Source: Sanguibacter inulinus
Lineage (GTDB): Bacteria; Actinomycetota; Actinomycetes; Actinomycetales; Cellulomonadaceae
Assembly: GCF_013415325.1 (NCBI RefSeq)
Contig: NZ_JACBYE010000009.1
Coordinates: 56,111-120,110, forward strand
Length of the DNA: 64,000 nt
Reading direction: 5' to 3'
Below the pieces are notes generated by a model. It was not told the origin of the DNA. It worked only from the letters and a program-made list of their open reading frames with translations, and searched no databases. Within the stretch, counting starts at the first letter, position 1; every line of letters begins with the position of its first letter. Positions 17,841 to 27,466 of the stretch are shown piece by piece. The position numbers and the translations under genes were made by a program.

Positions 17841-18278
17841 TCAGCGGCGGACGATGACCGTGCGGGCGGCCTTGTCGTGGAGACCACGACCGTCGCCGTC
17901 CCAGATGACCGCGGGGATCACGAGGCAGAGCAGGACTCCGCGGATCGCGCCGCGGAGCAGACCGACGGTCTGGACCTGGGGCACCTCGGGGCGGACGACC
18001 AGACCGAGCGCACGGTGCCCGATCGTGAAGCCGAGGCTCGAGACGAGCAGGATGTTTTCGACGGCGAAGACCGCGAGGGTGGCCATCGAGTGGTAGTCGA
18101 AGAGGGCCAGGCTGATGAGGCTCGCGACCACCCAGTCGATCACGAGCGCGGCGAGCCGCCGACCGACAGGTGCGAGAGACCCCGGACCTGAGCGGGGCAG
18201 CCCGAGCCGCCCGCCGCGTCCGTCGTCGCCCTGCGGGGTGCCTTCGAGCCAAGAGCCGATGTCGTCACGTGATGCCAC
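17841..18278 (-). CDS. RDD-family membrane protein
   Basis: A 145-residue membrane protein with an RDD domain. After a Gly/Arg-rich leader comes APVGRRLAALVIDWVVASL (the R-DD-type motif, here with a single Asp), a second span, SLGFTIGHRALGL, and the C-terminal DGRGLHDKAARTVIV that marks the family. Function unknown; orthologues lie beside glnA in many actinobacteria, as here. GTG at 18278 is chosen from domain position. Divergent from glnA, so both share the region with the GlnR-type box. Confidence 0.85.
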   Translation of the reverse strand: MASRDDIGSWLEGTPQGDDGRGGRLGLPRSGPGSLAPVGRRLAALVIDWVVASLISLALFDYHSMATLAVFAVENILLVSSLGFTIGHRALGLVVRPEVPQVQTVGLLRGAIRGVLLCLVIPAVIWDGDGRGLHDKAARTVIVRR

Positions 18279-18419
18279 ACCTCGAGGATACGTGGCGGGG
18301 CCCGCCGGCGAGCCCGTGAGGGCCATCCAGCACGTGACCAGACGCTGCTCACCCTGCGAGCATGCGGACCTCCGGGGTCCGCTGGGCGGACACACGGACG
18401 TGACACAGGGCACAGGTTC

Positions 18420-18457
18420 GTAACATGCTTGAAACAGAGGGAACACGGTGGGGAAAC
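18420..18457 (+). promoter_or_regulatory. GlnR-type nitrogen control box upstream of glnA
   Basis: The site reads GTAAC-n6-GAAAC-n6-AACAC-n6-GAAAC, matching the actinobacterial GlnR consensus gTnAc-n6-GaAAc repeated twice with the exact 6-base spacers; only the third block deviates (AACAC). It ends 62 bases before the glnA start and just upstream of a possible -10 (TAGGTT, 18468-18473), the position expected for activation under nitrogen limitation. Confidence 0.75.
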
Positions 18458-18518
18458 CCGCCGCCCCTAGGTTGGACATGCCCGTCACGCCAGGGCGACA
18501 TCGAACAAGGAGTAGCGG

Positions 18519-19943
18519 ATGTTCAAGAACGCCGAGGAGGCAATCGCCTTCACCCAGAACGAGGGCGTCGAGTTCGTCGACGTGCGGTTCTGCGACCTGC
18601 CAGGTGTGATGCAGCACTTCAACATCCCGATCTCGCAGTTCGCCGAGTCGGCCTTCACGGACGGCATGATGTTCGACGGGTCCTCGATCCGCGGCTTCCA
18701 GGCGATCCACGAGTCGGACATGAAGCTCATCCCCGATGTCACCACCGCGTACGTCGACCCCTTCCGCAAGCGCAAGACGCTCATCGTCAACTTCTCGATC
18801 GTCGACCCCTTCACCGACGAGGCGTACTCCCGCGACCCGCGCAACGTCGCATTCAAGGCCGAGGCGTACCTCAAGAGCACCGGCATCGCCGACACCGCGT
18901 TCTTCGCGCCGGAGGCCGAGTTCTACATCTTCGACGACGTCCGCTTCAAGACCGCCGCGAACGAGTCCTACTTCCACATCGACTCCAAGGAAGCAGCCTG
19001 GAACACGGGCCGCGAGGAGGAGGGTGGCAACCTCGGCTACAAGACCCGGTACAAGGGTGGCTACTTCCCCGTCTCCCCCAACGACCAGATGGCCGACCTG
19101 CGCGACGAGATGTGCGCAGTCCTCGGTGAGGTCGGCCTCGACGTCGAGCGCGCGCACCACGAGGTGGGCACCGCCGGCCAGCAGGAGATCAACTACCGCT
19201 TCTCGACCCTGACCGCGGCTGCTGACGACCTGATGAAGTTCAAGTACGTCATCAAGAACGTCGCCTGGGACGCCGGCAAGTCCGCGACCTTCATGCCGAA
19301 GCCGATCTTCGGCGACAACGGCTCGGGCATGCACTCCCACCAGTCGCTGTGGAAGGACGGCGTGCCGCTGTTCTTCGACGAGAAGGGCTACGGCGGGCTC
19401 TCCGACATGGCTCGCTGGTACATCGGTGGTCTGCTCAAGCACGCCCCCGCGCTGCTCGCCTTCACCAACCCGTCGGTGAACTCCTACCACCGTCTGGTCC
19501 CCGGCTACGAGGCCCCGGTCAACCTGGTGTACTCGGCTCGTAACCGCTCTGCCTGCATCCGCATCCCGGTGACCGGCAACTCGCCGAAGGCCAAGCGCAT
19601 CGAGTTCCGCGTCCCCGACCCGTCGGCGAACCCATACCTCGCCTTCGCAGCCCAGCTGCTCGCCGGCATCGACGGCATCAAGAACCGCATCGAGCCGCCG
19701 GAGCCCGTCGACAAGGACCTCTACGAGCTCCCGCCCGAGGAGCACGCGGCGATCCAGCAGGTGCCCGCGTCGCTCGGCGAGGCCCTCGACGCCCTCGAGG
19801 CCGACCACGACTTCCTGACCGTCGGCGACGTCTTCACGCCCGACCTCATCTCGACGTGGATCGACTACAAGCGCACCCACGAGATCGACCCGATCCGCCT
19901 GCGCCCGCACCCGCACGAGTTCGAGCTCTACTACGACCTCTGA
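18519..19943 (+). CDS. glnA: glutamine synthetase type I-beta
   Basis: Makes glutamine from glutamate, ammonia and ATP; dodecameric, cytosolic. The 474-residue protein shows the beta-Grasp [10 protein letters not shown], the catalytic EAEFYIF and [16 protein letters not shown] motifs, [18 protein letters not shown], and NRSACIRIP. Tyr402 in [10 protein letters not shown] is the adenylylation site, so it should be the target of the GlnE encoded at 28894-32004. An AAGGAG ribosome site sits at 18507-18512. Transcription is likely GlnR-dependent. Confidence 0.97.
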   Translation: MFKNAEEAIAFTQNEGVEFVDVRFCDLPGVMQHFNIPISQFAESAFTDGMMFDGSSIRGFQAIHESDMKLIPDVTTAYVDPFRKRKTLIVNFSIVDPFTDEAYSRDPRNVAFKAEAYLKSTGIADTAFFAPEAEFYIFDDVRFKTAANESYFHIDSKEAAWNTGREEEGGNLGYKTRYKGGYFPVSPNDQMADLRDEMCAVLGEVGLDVERAHHEVGTAGQQEINYRFSTLTAAADDLMKFKYVIKNVAWDAGKSATFMPKPIFGDNGSGMHSHQSLWKDGVPLFFDEKGYGGLSDMARWYIGGLLKHAPALLAFTNPSVNSYHRLVPGYEAPVNLVYSARNRSACIRIPVTGNSPKAKRIEFRVPDPSANPYLAFAAQLLAGIDGIKNRIEPPEPVDKDLYELPPEEHAAIQQVPASLGEALDALEADHDFLTVGDVFTPDLISTWIDYKRTHEIDPIRLRPHPHEFELYYDL

Positions 19944-19987
19944 CGGTCGCCGGGCCTGCGAGAGCAGGTCCGTGAGCTGAACGCACG

Positions 19988-20024
19988 CAGCACCCCGTCC
20001 GCCCTCGAGGCGGGCGGGGTGCTG
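19988..20024 (+). terminator. hairpin after glnA
   Basis: Arms 19988-20003 and 20009-20024 pair with one G-T wobble around CTCGA and are followed by TCGTCT, 44 bases after the glnA stop. Confidence 0.75.
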
Positions 20025-20107
20025 TCGTCTGCGACACAGGTCCTGAGTTCGGCGGACCAGACCCGACCCTGAGAGACTGGCAACCAGTCGTCGAAAGGTC
20101 TCCCCCC

Positions 20108-21208
20108 ATGCAGCAGGTCCAAGCCGTCATCGCCCGCGCCAAAGACGCGCCGGTCGAGATCGTCACCATCAACGTCCCCGACCCCGGGCCGGGCGAGGCC
20201 GTCGTGGCCATCCAGGCCTGCGGCGTCTGCCACACCGACCTGCACTACCGTCAGGGCGGCATCAACGACGAGTTCCCGTTCCTGCTCGGCCACGAGGCCG
20301 CAGGTGTCGTCGAGTCCGTCGGAGAGGGTGTCACCGAGGTCGCCCCCGGTGACTTCGTCGTCCTCAACTGGCGCGCCGTGTGCGGCGAGTGCCGTGCCTG
20401 CAAGCGCGGCGAGCAGCAGTACTGCTTCAACACCGCGAACGCCACGCAGAAGATGACCCTCGAAGACGGCACCGAGCTCACCCCGGCTCTCGGCATCGGG
20501 GCCTTCGCCGACAAGACCCTCGTCGCCGCAGGCCAGTGCACGAAGGTCGACCCGTCGGCCCGCCCGGCTGCTGTGGGCCTCCTCGGCTGCGGCATCATGG
20601 CCGGCATCGGTGCGGCCATCAACACCGGTGGCGCCACCCGCGGGAAGTCTGTCGCCGTCATCGGCTGCGGCGGGGTCGGTGTCGCCGCGATCGCTGGTGC
20701 CGCGCTCGCCGGGTCCAGCCCGATCATCGCCGTGGACATCGACGCCAAGAAGCTCGAGACCGCCAAGAAGCTCGGCGCGACCCACACCGTCGACTCCTCG
20801 CAGGTCGACCCCGTCGAGGCCATCCGCGAGATCGCCTCGAAGACCTACCCGGGCGCCGAGGGTGCTGACATCGTCATCGAGGCCGTCGGTCGCCCCGAGA
20901 CCTGGAAGCAGGCCTTCTACGCCCGCGACCTCGCCGGCACCGTGGTCCTGGTCGGCGTGCCGACCCCGGAGATGACGGTCCCCGAGATCCCGCTGCTCGA
21001 CGTGTTCGGCCGCGGCGGGTCGCTCAAGTCCAGCTGGTACGGCGACTGCCTGCCGAGCCGCGACTTCCCGATGCTCGTCGACCTGTACCAGCAGGGACGC
21101 CTGGACCTCGACGCCTTCGTCACCGAAGAGATCGGCATCAACGACATCGAGGCCGCCTTCGAGCGGATGCACGACGGCGACGTCCTGCGCTCGGTCGTGG
21201 TGCTCTGA
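20108..21208 (+). CDS. mscR: S-(hydroxymethyl)mycothiol dehydrogenase
   Basis: A 366-residue zinc alcohol dehydrogenase that oxidises the formaldehyde-mycothiol adduct with NAD+. The catalytic zinc ligands are in ACGVCHTD and GHEAAG; the structural zinc Cys set is [16 protein letters not shown]. The NAD motif is GCGGVGVAA. The length and the LNWRAVCG and [12 protein letters not shown] segments are typical of the mycothiol-dependent enzyme rather than the glutathione one, in line with an actinobacterial host. Its stop overlaps the start of the metallo-beta-lactamase partner. Confidence 0.92.
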   Translation: MQQVQAVIARAKDAPVEIVTINVPDPGPGEAVVAIQACGVCHTDLHYRQGGINDEFPFLLGHEAAGVVESVGEGVTEVAPGDFVVLNWRAVCGECRACKRGEQQYCFNTANATQKMTLEDGTELTPALGIGAFADKTLVAAGQCTKVDPSARPAAVGLLGCGIMAGIGAAINTGGATRGKSVAVIGCGGVGVAAIAGAALAGSSPIIAVDIDAKKLETAKKLGATHTVDSSQVDPVEAIREIASKTYPGAEGADIVIEAVGRPETWKQAFYARDLAGTVVLVGVPTPEMTVPEIPLLDVFGRGGSLKSSWYGDCLPSRDFPMLVDLYQQGRLDLDAFVTEEIGINDIEAAFERMHDGDVLRSVVVL

Positions 21209-21822
21209 TGGCGGCCCGTACCGACCACGTCGTCACGTCGGGGACCTTCAGCCTCGACGGTGAGACCTTCGACGTCGACAACAACGTGTGGATCGTCGGC
21301 GACGACAGCGAGTGCCTCGTCATCGACGCACCGCACTCGGTCGACGAGATCCTCGCGGCCGTGGGTGACCGCCGGCTGACCGCGATCGTCTGCACCCACG
21401 CGCACGACGACCACGTGCGGGTGGCACCCGAGCTGCGCGAGCGGACCGGTGCGCCGATCTACCTGCACCCGGCCGACCGCCCCGTCTGGGAGCTCACGCA
21501 CGGCACGTCGACCGCATGGGACCACGACCTGTCCGACGGGCAGACCCTCGAGGTCGCCGGCACGACGCTCACGGTCCTGCACACCCCCGGTCACGCGCCC
21601 GGAGCGGTCTGCCTCTACGCCCCCGATCTCGGGAGTGTCTTCACCGGGGACACCCTGTTCAACGGCGGACCCGGCGCGACGGGTCGCTCCTTCAGCGACC
21701 GTCCGACGATCGAGGCCTCGATCCGAGCCCGGCTCTTCGCGCTGCCGGACGAGACGGTGGTGCACACCGGGCACGGTGACGACACGACGATCGGCGCCGA
21801 GAAGACGAACCTCGACGGCTGA
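21208..21822 (+). CDS. metallo-beta-lactamase-fold hydrolase, partner of mscR
   Basis: A 204-residue MBL-fold hydrolase with the metal motif THAHDDH at about 60-66, then HTPGHAPGA, FTGDTLF and the last His in HTGHGDDT. Its ATG overlaps the mscR stop (TGATG). In actinobacteria this gene constantly follows mscR; a role in hydrolysing the formyl-mycothiol product is a reasonable inference by analogy with glutathione pathways, not shown by sequence alone. A hairpin follows at 21855-21899. Confidence 0.88.
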   Translation: MAARTDHVVTSGTFSLDGETFDVDNNVWIVGDDSECLVIDAPHSVDEILAAVGDRRLTAIVCTHAHDDHVRVAPELRERTGAPIYLHPADRPVWELTHGTSTAWDHDLSDGQTLEVAGTTLTVLHTPGHAPGAVCLYAPDLGSVFTGDTLFNGGPGATGRSFSDRPTIEASIRARLFALPDETVVHTGHGDDTTIGAEKTNLDG

Positions 21823-21854
21823 CAGCGCCGCAGGCCGACCTGGTCGGCCGTCCG

Positions 21855-21899
21855 CAGCGCCGGGCCCTCTCACGTGACGCGCGAGGGGGTCCGGCGCTG
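21855..21899. terminator. imperfect hairpin between convergent genes
   Basis: Arms 21855-21869 and 21883-21899 pair through CAGCGCCGG/CCGGCGCTG with weaker inner pairing. Positioned between the mscR pair and the convergent methyltransferase gene. Confidence 0.6.
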
Positions 21900-21946
21900 T
21901 CGTCTGTCTGGGGTCCCGGTACCGAGCCTGCTCAGCGCCCCTCGCC

Positions 21947-22705
21947 CTACCGCCGACGCGCGTCGATCAAGAACCGCGTCGAGTGCGCGACGAAGGACCC
22001 CTCACGCTCGATCACGTCGTGAAGGGCCCGAAGCCTCTCCTCGTACCCCTCGGCCGTGAATCCGGGGACCATCCAGATCACCTTGCGCAGGTAGTAGACG
22101 ACAGCCCCCACGTCGAAGAACTCGGTGCGCAGCGTCTCGCTCCGCAGGTCGACGACCTCGAGCCCCGCCGCCTCCGCCTCACGCACGGCGTCGTCGGGGT
22201 GCCGCGCCCGGTACGACTCCTCCGGCAAGGGCCCGCGGAAGTGCTCGACCAGGCCGAACATGCTCGCGGCACCGACCTGCTGGGACAGGTACGTGCCCCC
22301 GGGCTCGAGCACCCGGGCGATCTCGTCCCACCAGACCGTCACCGGGTGGCGGCTCACCACGAGGTCGAAGGCACCGTCGGCGAAGGGCAGCGGGGGCTCG
22401 TCCGGGTCCGCGACGACCACCACCCCACGTGGACGCAGCAGCCTCGTCGCGACAGTGACGTTCGGCGGCCACGACTCGGTGGCCACCATGACCGCGGGGA
22501 GCACGGGAGCCCCCGCGAGGACCTCTCCCCCACCGGTCTGCACGTCGAGCGCCGCAGACGACACCGCGAGCCGCTCCGACATGATCCGCTGGTACCCCCA
22601 TGAGGGGCGTTCTTCGGTCGCCCTGCCGTCGAGCCAGCTGAAGTCCCAGCCGTCGACGGAGACGGCCGACGCCTCGGCGACGAGGTCTTCGTAGGTGCGT
22701 GACAT
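21947..22705 (-). CDS. SAM-dependent methyltransferase (class I)
   Basis: A 252-residue class I methyltransferase-like protein, substrate unknown. The SAM-binding region is ALDVQTGGGEVLAG (motif I, about 65-78), followed by ADPDEPPLPFADGAFDLVVSRHPVTVW (motifs II-III) and RVLEPGGTYLSQQVG. ATG at 22705 (MSRTYEDLVAEAS) is preferred to an ATG 12 codons upstream. It follows the LacI gene on the same strand after 65 bases; a functional link is not evident. Confidence 0.82.
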   Translation of the reverse strand: MSRTYEDLVAEASAVSVDGWDFSWLDGRATEERPSWGYQRIMSERLAVSSAALDVQTGGGEVLAGAPVLPAVMVATESWPPNVTVATRLLRPRGVVVVADPDEPPLPFADGAFDLVVSRHPVTVWWDEIARVLEPGGTYLSQQVGAASMFGLVEHFRGPLPEESYRARHPDDAVREAEAAGLEVVDLRSETLRTEFFDVGAVVYYLRKVIWMVPGFTAEGYEERLRALHDVIEREGSFVAHSTRFLIDARRR

Positions 22706-22770
22706 GCTTCGATGCTGCCCGGTCTGTCTGCCCGGGCGCAACGAGACTGCGTCTCGAGCGTCCCGCGCGC

Positions 22771-23889
22771 CTATCCCGGCATCGCAGCAGGCAGGCCCGA
22801 GGCCTCCGTGCCGGGCGACGACGGCGCAGACTCACGGACCACCAGGTGCGTCGGCAGGATGATCGGGCTCGGGCTCTCCCCGTCCATCACCCGGATGAGC
22901 ATCGACGCCATCTCGTGCCCGAGGGCCCGGACCGGCTGGTGGACCGTGGTCAGCGGCGGGTCGGTGTGCCGGGCGACGTCGAGGTCGTCGAAGCCGACGA
23001 CGGCCACGTCGCCCGGCACCGTCCGACCGTGCGCCCGGAGCGTGCTGACCGCACCGGCAGCCATGTTGTCCGACGCCACGAAGACGGCGTCGAGCTCAGG
23101 GTCGGCCGCGAGCAGCCGAGCCATCGCCTGAGCCCCTCCGTCGTGGCTGAAGTCCGCCTGCTCGACGAGCGACGGCGCCAGCCCTGCCACGGCCATCGCG
23201 TCGACGAAGCCCTGCCAGCGGGCGACCGAGGCCTCCTGGTCCATCGGACCGGTGATGACCGCGAGGCGCCGACGCCCCGAGCGGAGCAGGTGCTCGGTCG
23301 CGCTCCGCGCACCTCCACGGTTGTCCGCGTCGACGTACCAGCGAGGGTCGCCGGTGAGCGGGCGCCCGCAGAACACGATCGGCAGGTCTGTCGCGTCGGC
23401 CACCCGTGCCAGGGGGTCGTCGCGGCGCAGCGCCATGAGCATCACGCCGTCGGTCCGGCGCGAGCGCAGCAGACGCTCGATCCGCGCCTGCCCGTTCGGG
23501 GCCGAGGCCAGCACCAGGGTGAGGTCGAGCTCTGCCTTCTCGAGGACCGTGGCGACCCCGACCACCACCTGGGAGAAGAACGGGTCGCCGAAGAAGGCCG
23601 GGTCGTCCCCGGAGAAGGCGAGGACGACCGAGCCGACCCTGTTCGTCACGAGCGCACGGGCCGTGGCGTTCGGGACGTAGCCCAGCTCCTCGGCGGCCCG
23701 CTCGATCGCCTCACGCTTGGCCGGGCTCACGTTGCGGGCGTTGTTCATGGCGCGCGACGCCGCCGACCGCGACACCCCGGCCCGCCGCGCCACCTCGTCG
23801 AGCGTGGGTCGTCTGGACCTGTGGCTCGACGGGAGGCTGGGCGGGCGGGGCGGCGCGGACGACGGGTCGTGCATCGGGTCCTCGGGCAT
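22771..23889 (-). CDS. LacI-family transcriptional regulator, probable CelR-like
   Basis: A 372-residue LacI-type repressor. The helix-turn-helix and hinge are TLDEVARRAGVSRSAASRAMNN at about 30-50; a periplasmic-binding-protein-like effector domain follows (VVLAFSGDDPAFFGDPFF to DVAVVGFDDLDVARHTDPPLTTV). Two starts are possible: ATG at 23889, or ATG at 23874 with GAGGA just before it. It lies 16 bases after the GH9 cellulase on the same strand, and two LacI-type palindromes lie upstream of that cellulase. By analogy with CelR of Thermobifida it probably senses cellobiose or a related sugar; this is inference. Confidence 0.85.
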   Translation of the reverse strand: MPEDPMHDPSSAPPRPPSLPSSHRSRRPTLDEVARRAGVSRSAASRAMNNARNVSPAKREAIERAAEELGYVPNATARALVTNRVGSVVLAFSGDDPAFFGDPFFSQVVVGVATVLEKAELDLTLVLASAPNGQARIERLLRSRRTDGVMLMALRRDDPLARVADATDLPIVFCGRPLTGDPRWYVDADNRGGARSATEHLLRSGRRRLAVITGPMDQEASVARWQGFVDAMAVAGLAPSLVEQADFSHDGGAQAMARLLAADPELDAVFVASDNMAAGAVSTLRAHGRTVPGDVAVVGFDDLDVARHTDPPLTTVHQPVRALGHEMASMLIRVMDGESPSPIILPTHLVVRESAPSSPGTEASGLPAAMPG

Positions 23890-23905
23890 GGCGGTCAGCC
23901 TACTG

Positions 23906-26900
23906 TCAGGCGCGGGCCCCCGGCGCTGACCCGTCACGGCTGCGTCGACCACGTCGCGCGACGCCGGTCACCGTGAACCCCGCGACGAGCAGCAGACCAG
24001 CGACGACGACCCACGCAGGGTCCGCCCCTGTGGTGGCGAGCGCTCCGCCGCGACCGTCCGGCGCCCCGCCACCTGCCCCACGAGCCGTCTCCTCGACGGG
24101 CGGGTCGACGACCGGGGCCGGTGACGGCGCCACGACCTCGGGACTCTCGGTCACCTCGAGCGTCGCGGGCTCGGTGTAGACGCCACCGAAGGCGTTGGTG
24201 AAGTACGCCCTGTACTGAGTCCCCTCCCCCAGCCTCGCGGTGAGCGTGAGGGTCGTCGAGGTCGCCTCGGGTACGTCCGTCCAGACCCCTGCGGTCAGGC
24301 GCTGCCACTGGACGCCCGGGGCCGGGCTCCCGGTCGCGGCAGCGCTCATGCTGGCCTGCTGGCCGTCGACGACCGTGACGTCTGCGGGGTCGCTCGTCAC
24401 GACCACCACAGTCCCCGCACCCGACGCGTCGCCGTCCTGCTGGTCGGCGACGAAGGACGCGACCCAGGTGAGCGCGGAGTTCCAGTTGACCGTGATCTCG
24501 TTGGTCGACCAGGACTGGATGTCGTCCACGTAGCAGGCCTGCGGGGCACACATGCGGTCCGGCCCGTAGAGCGCCTTGATGACGGGGTCCCACGTGACGG
24601 CGTCGGAGTTCGGGCCACCGGACACCGAGCCGCGCGGAGGGTTCGGCAGCGACGGCTCGAGGGAGTGGGCGAACCAGCGGCTGTGCTGGTTCTGGGAGAA
24701 CTGCTGCCCGTACCCCGTGACGTACGAGTTGTTGAGCGCGTTGCGGCCGAGCAGGTAGTCCATCGACTCGAGCACGGCGTCGGCGAAGCGCTGGTCGCTC
24801 GTGAGGTCGAAGGCCGTGCCCAGCACGACCTGGTTGTTGAGGATCGCGCTGTTCGATCCCCAGCTGTAGATCCCGTCGGACCCCGGGTAGGCCGTCCCGA
24901 AGGGTTCACCCTGCTGCCACGCGAGGTACCGCTCGGCTGCCTCGACGACCGAGTCACGGACTGCGGCGCGTCCTGGCAGGTCGGACTCGACGGTCGCGAG
25001 GTCGAGCCGGCCGAGCGCCGCCGTCTCGAACCAGTTGAAGCCGCCCGACGTCCAGATGTCCGCCGTGTGGTACTCGCTCGCCAGGACGTGGTCCTCGAAG
25101 ACCTGGTCCCCCGTGGTGAGGAAGAGCTCGGCCGCAGCCCAGTAGAGCTCGTCACCGACGGAGTCGTCGTCGTAGGGTCCGCTGCCCGTGCTCGGGTCGT
25201 CGTTGGGAGCCGGGGCGTAGAGGTCGGGGGTCCGCAGCGCGGCATCCCACGCGACCCGCCCGGCCGCGAGCAGGTCGGCGGCGAACTGCGGGTCGTACTG
25301 CTCCCACAGCCGGGCTCCTTGGGCGGCGACCGCGGCGAAGTTCAGCGTGGCAGCCGTCGAGGGCCTGTGCAGGTAGCGCTCCTGGGCGTCCTGCGAGGGC
25401 AGGAGCGGCAGGCCTGTCCAGTCAGCGTCGGCGACCTTGTGGTGCACCATCCCTGGGTACATGGCGGCGTCGGCCGGGACCTGCATCTTCATCATCCACT
25501 CGAGCTCCCAGCGTGCCTCGTCGAGGACGTCCGGGACCCCGTTCGTCTGCTCGTCGAGCGGGATGTTCAGCGTGCCGTCCCGGAGGTCCGCGCCGGCTCC
25601 GGTCGGGCTGGTCAGGGTCCGCTCGTAGGTGGAGAGGAGCTGGGCGACGGCGATGCCACCGTTGACCACGTACTTGCCGTGGTCACCGGCGTCGTACCAC
25701 CCACCCGTGACGTCGGCCGTGTAGTCGCACGTCCAGTCTCCGTACATCCAGTACTGCCCCTCGGTCTCCGGCGTGAGGCAGGCGACGTCGACGTCTCCGC
25801 GGTTGGGGCCGCCGTCGGCGCCGTCGGGAGTGCCGACGTGCCCTGCCGGACGGCTGTACTTCTGCGCGTCCGGCTGGCCGACCATGAGCGAGCCGTCGAT
25901 CTCGATACCGCTGCGGGCGGGGTAGAAGTAGTTGATCGCGTCGGCGCGCAGCTGCTGGTAGATGTCCGCTCCGACGGTGAAGGCGTAGCTCTCCTCACCG
26001 TCGGCCACGAGTGTGTACGTGCCGGGCGCGGTGACGCCCGTGAAGTCGATCTCGTGGACCGCGACGCCTGCTGTCGGGTCGAGCCCGGCCGGCACCGTGG
26101 TCCCCGACGCGACAGTCACGCCCTGGGCGTCGTGCAGCTCCCACGGGAGAGCGGCGGGAGCGTCCGTCACGAGGGTCGCCTCCTTCGGACCTGCGGGCAG
26201 GTACCCCACCTGGTTGACCCGCACCCGTGGCCCAGTCTCCGGGGTGTAGGGCGGAGTCTCGGTCCCGCTCAGGAGCGAGACGTCGTCGAGGCAGAAGGTC
26301 CACGGGGTGTCCGAGCCGCCGACCTGGAACGAGATCTCCCCGATCCCCGGGCTCGTGGCGCCGTCGGTCGGGAAGCCCCGCTCGGCGGTGAAGGTGTAGG
26401 TGTAGGAGCGCATGCCGGCGCTGAGCGTGGGGTTGTTCTCGAGCAGGACCGTGTAGGGGTCCTCGTCGTCGCCGATGATCGCGCGGACCGGTCGGCCGTT
26501 CGAGGAGCTCGCGTCGAAGGAGAGGGTGTAGGTGGTGCCGGGCTCGATGACGATCCCGTTGTACCCGACGATCTGGTCCCACCGGTTCGAGGTCCCGGCA
26601 CCGAGCTCGACGCACAGGACGCCGTCGGTGACAGCGCTCGTCACACCGGGTCCGACTGCGTAGAAGGGGGCGATGGCCCCGTCCTCGAAGTCACCTCCGA
26701 CGACCTGCTCCGCAGGGTCGGTCGGATCGGTGGGGTCTGTCGGATCGGTGGGGTCCGTGGGGTCAGTCGGGTCGGTCGGGTCTGTGCGCTCCGTGATCGA
26801 GACGTCGTCGATGCAGACGGTGTACGGGACAGCCTGCGCACCGAGCTGGAGCACGGCGAGCCCGCTCGTGGTCGTCCACCCGTCGGCGAGCGGGGACCCG

Positions 26901-27364
26901 GCGTCTGTGCTCGTCGTGGGCCACGTAGCCGGCGAGACCGTGAGCTCGACGTGCTGCGGTGTCGCGGTGCCGTCGAGGACCACCTGCCGTGCGGAGGTCG
27001 CCGGGTAGGTCGCGCCGACCTGGAGCGGGAGGGTGACCGCCTGGTCGGCACGGGCGTCGAAGGACATCGTGTAGGTGGTGTCGCGATCGAAGGTGAGGTC
27101 GTCGTGCTGGGCGGCGACGTCCCAGGGATTGGTGCCTCCCGAGACCGTGGAGCAGAGCTCCTCGGTCGCGGTCGAGGTGGTGACGCTGCCCGAGTTGGCG
27201 TAGGAGTGCCATCCCTCAGGGTCGCCTCCGGTGAAGGTGTGCTCCGTGCTCAGAGGGCTGGCGGTCGCTGCCGGTGCGACGACGGTGGCGAGCACCAGCG
27301 CTGCCGAGATCGATGACGCGGTCAGGACGGCGAGCGCCTGTCGTGCATGACGAGGGGAAACCAC
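23906..27364 (-). CDS. secreted, wall-anchored GH9 cellulase with two CBM4-type domains
   Basis: A 1152-residue extracellular endoglucanase-type enzyme. Order: signal peptide (1-35, cleavage after ATA), CBM4/9-like domain 1 (about 40-190), (TDP)8 linker (about 192-216), CBM4/9-like domain 2 (about 220-365), N-terminal Ig-like domain of GH9 (about 378-465), GH9 catalytic domain (about 470-975), Ig-like domain (about 985-1070), and a sorting signal LATTG (about 1108) followed by a hydrophobic span and RRGRR tail. Catalytic Asp residues are in GGWYDAGDHGKYV and the acid Glu is in STNEITVNW. The LAxTG form is that used by class E sortases of high-GC actinobacteria, so the enzyme is probably attached to the cell wall. 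Two CelR-like operators precede it. Confidence 0.92.
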   Translation of the reverse strand: MVSPRHARQALAVLTASSISAALVLATVVAPAATASPLSTEHTFTGGDPEGWHSYANSGSVTTSTATEELCSTVSGGTNPWDVAAQHDDLTFDRDTTYTMSFDARADQAVTLPLQVGATYPATSARQVVLDGTATPQHVELTVSPATWPTTSTDAGSPLADGWTTTSGLAVLQLGAQAVPYTVCIDDVSITERTDPTDPTDPTDPTDPTDPTDPTDPAEQVVGGDFEDGAIAPFYAVGPGVTSAVTDGVLCVELGAGTSNRWDQIVGYNGIVIEPGTTYTLSFDASSSNGRPVRAIIGDDEDPYTVLLENNPTLSAGMRSYTYTFTAERGFPTDGATSPGIGEISFQVGGSDTPWTFCLDDVSLLSGTETPPYTPETGPRVRVNQVGYLPAGPKEATLVTDAPAALPWELHDAQGVTVASGTTVPAGLDPTAGVAVHEIDFTGVTAPGTYTLVADGEESYAFTVGADIYQQLRADAINYFYPARSGIEIDGSLMVGQPDAQKYSRPAGHVGTPDGADGGPNRGDVDVACLTPETEGQYWMYGDWTCDYTADVTGGWYDAGDHGKYVVNGGIAVAQLLSTYERTLTSPTGAGADLRDGTLNIPLDEQTNGVPDVLDEARWELEWMMKMQVPADAAMYPGMVHHKVADADWTGLPLLPSQDAQERYLHRPSTAATLNFAAVAAQGARLWEQYDPQFAADLLAAGRVAWDAALRTPDLYAPAPNDDPSTGSGPYDDDSVGDELYWAAAELFLTTGDQVFEDHVLASEYHTADIWTSGGFNWFETAALGRLDLATVESDLPGRAAVRDSVVEAAERYLAWQQGEPFGTAYPGSDGIYSWGSNSAILNNQVVLGTAFDLTSDQRFADAVLESMDYLLGRNALNNSYVTGYGQQFSQNQHSRWFAHSLEPSLPNPPRGSVSGGPNSDAVTWDPVIKALYGPDRMCAPQACYVDDIQSWSTNEITVNWNSALTWVASFVADQQDGDASGAGTVVVVTSDPADVTVVDGQQASMSAAATGSPAPGVQWQRLTAGVWTDVPEATSTTLTLTARLGEGTQYRAYFTNAFGGVYTEPATLEVTESPEVVAPSPAPVVDPPVEETARGAGGGAPDGRGGALATTGADPAWVVVAGLLLVAGFTVTGVARRGRRSRDGSAPGARA
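26714..26785 (-). repeat. eight 9-bp tandem repeats encoding a Thr-Asp-Pro linker
   Basis: Eight in-frame 9-base units encode TDP repeats joining the two carbohydrate-binding domains of the cellulase. Units are nearly identical at the DNA level, so copy number may vary between strains without breaking the frame. Confidence 0.9.
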
Positions 27365-27381
27365 GATGTCTCCATTCTGTG

Positions 27382-27395
27382 CGGGAGCGCTCCCA
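27382..27395. promoter_or_regulatory. CelR-like operator 1
   Basis: CGGGAGCGCTCCCA differs by one base from TGGGAGCGCTCCCA, the 14-base operator known for CelR in Thermobifida. It starts 17 bases upstream of the GH9 start codon, where bound repressor would block transcription. Confidence 0.75.
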
Positions 27396-27466
27396 CACCT
27401 GGTCGGGGGAGACGGTCTCGCGAGCGTGCCCCGGAAACTATCACCTGGACGAGAGTGGGAGCAAGC

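Noticed and set aside
24665..27316. 883-codon plus-strand frame opposite the GH9 gene
   Set aside because: Composition is Val, Gly, Arg and Asp only, typical of antisense of a secreted GC-rich gene.
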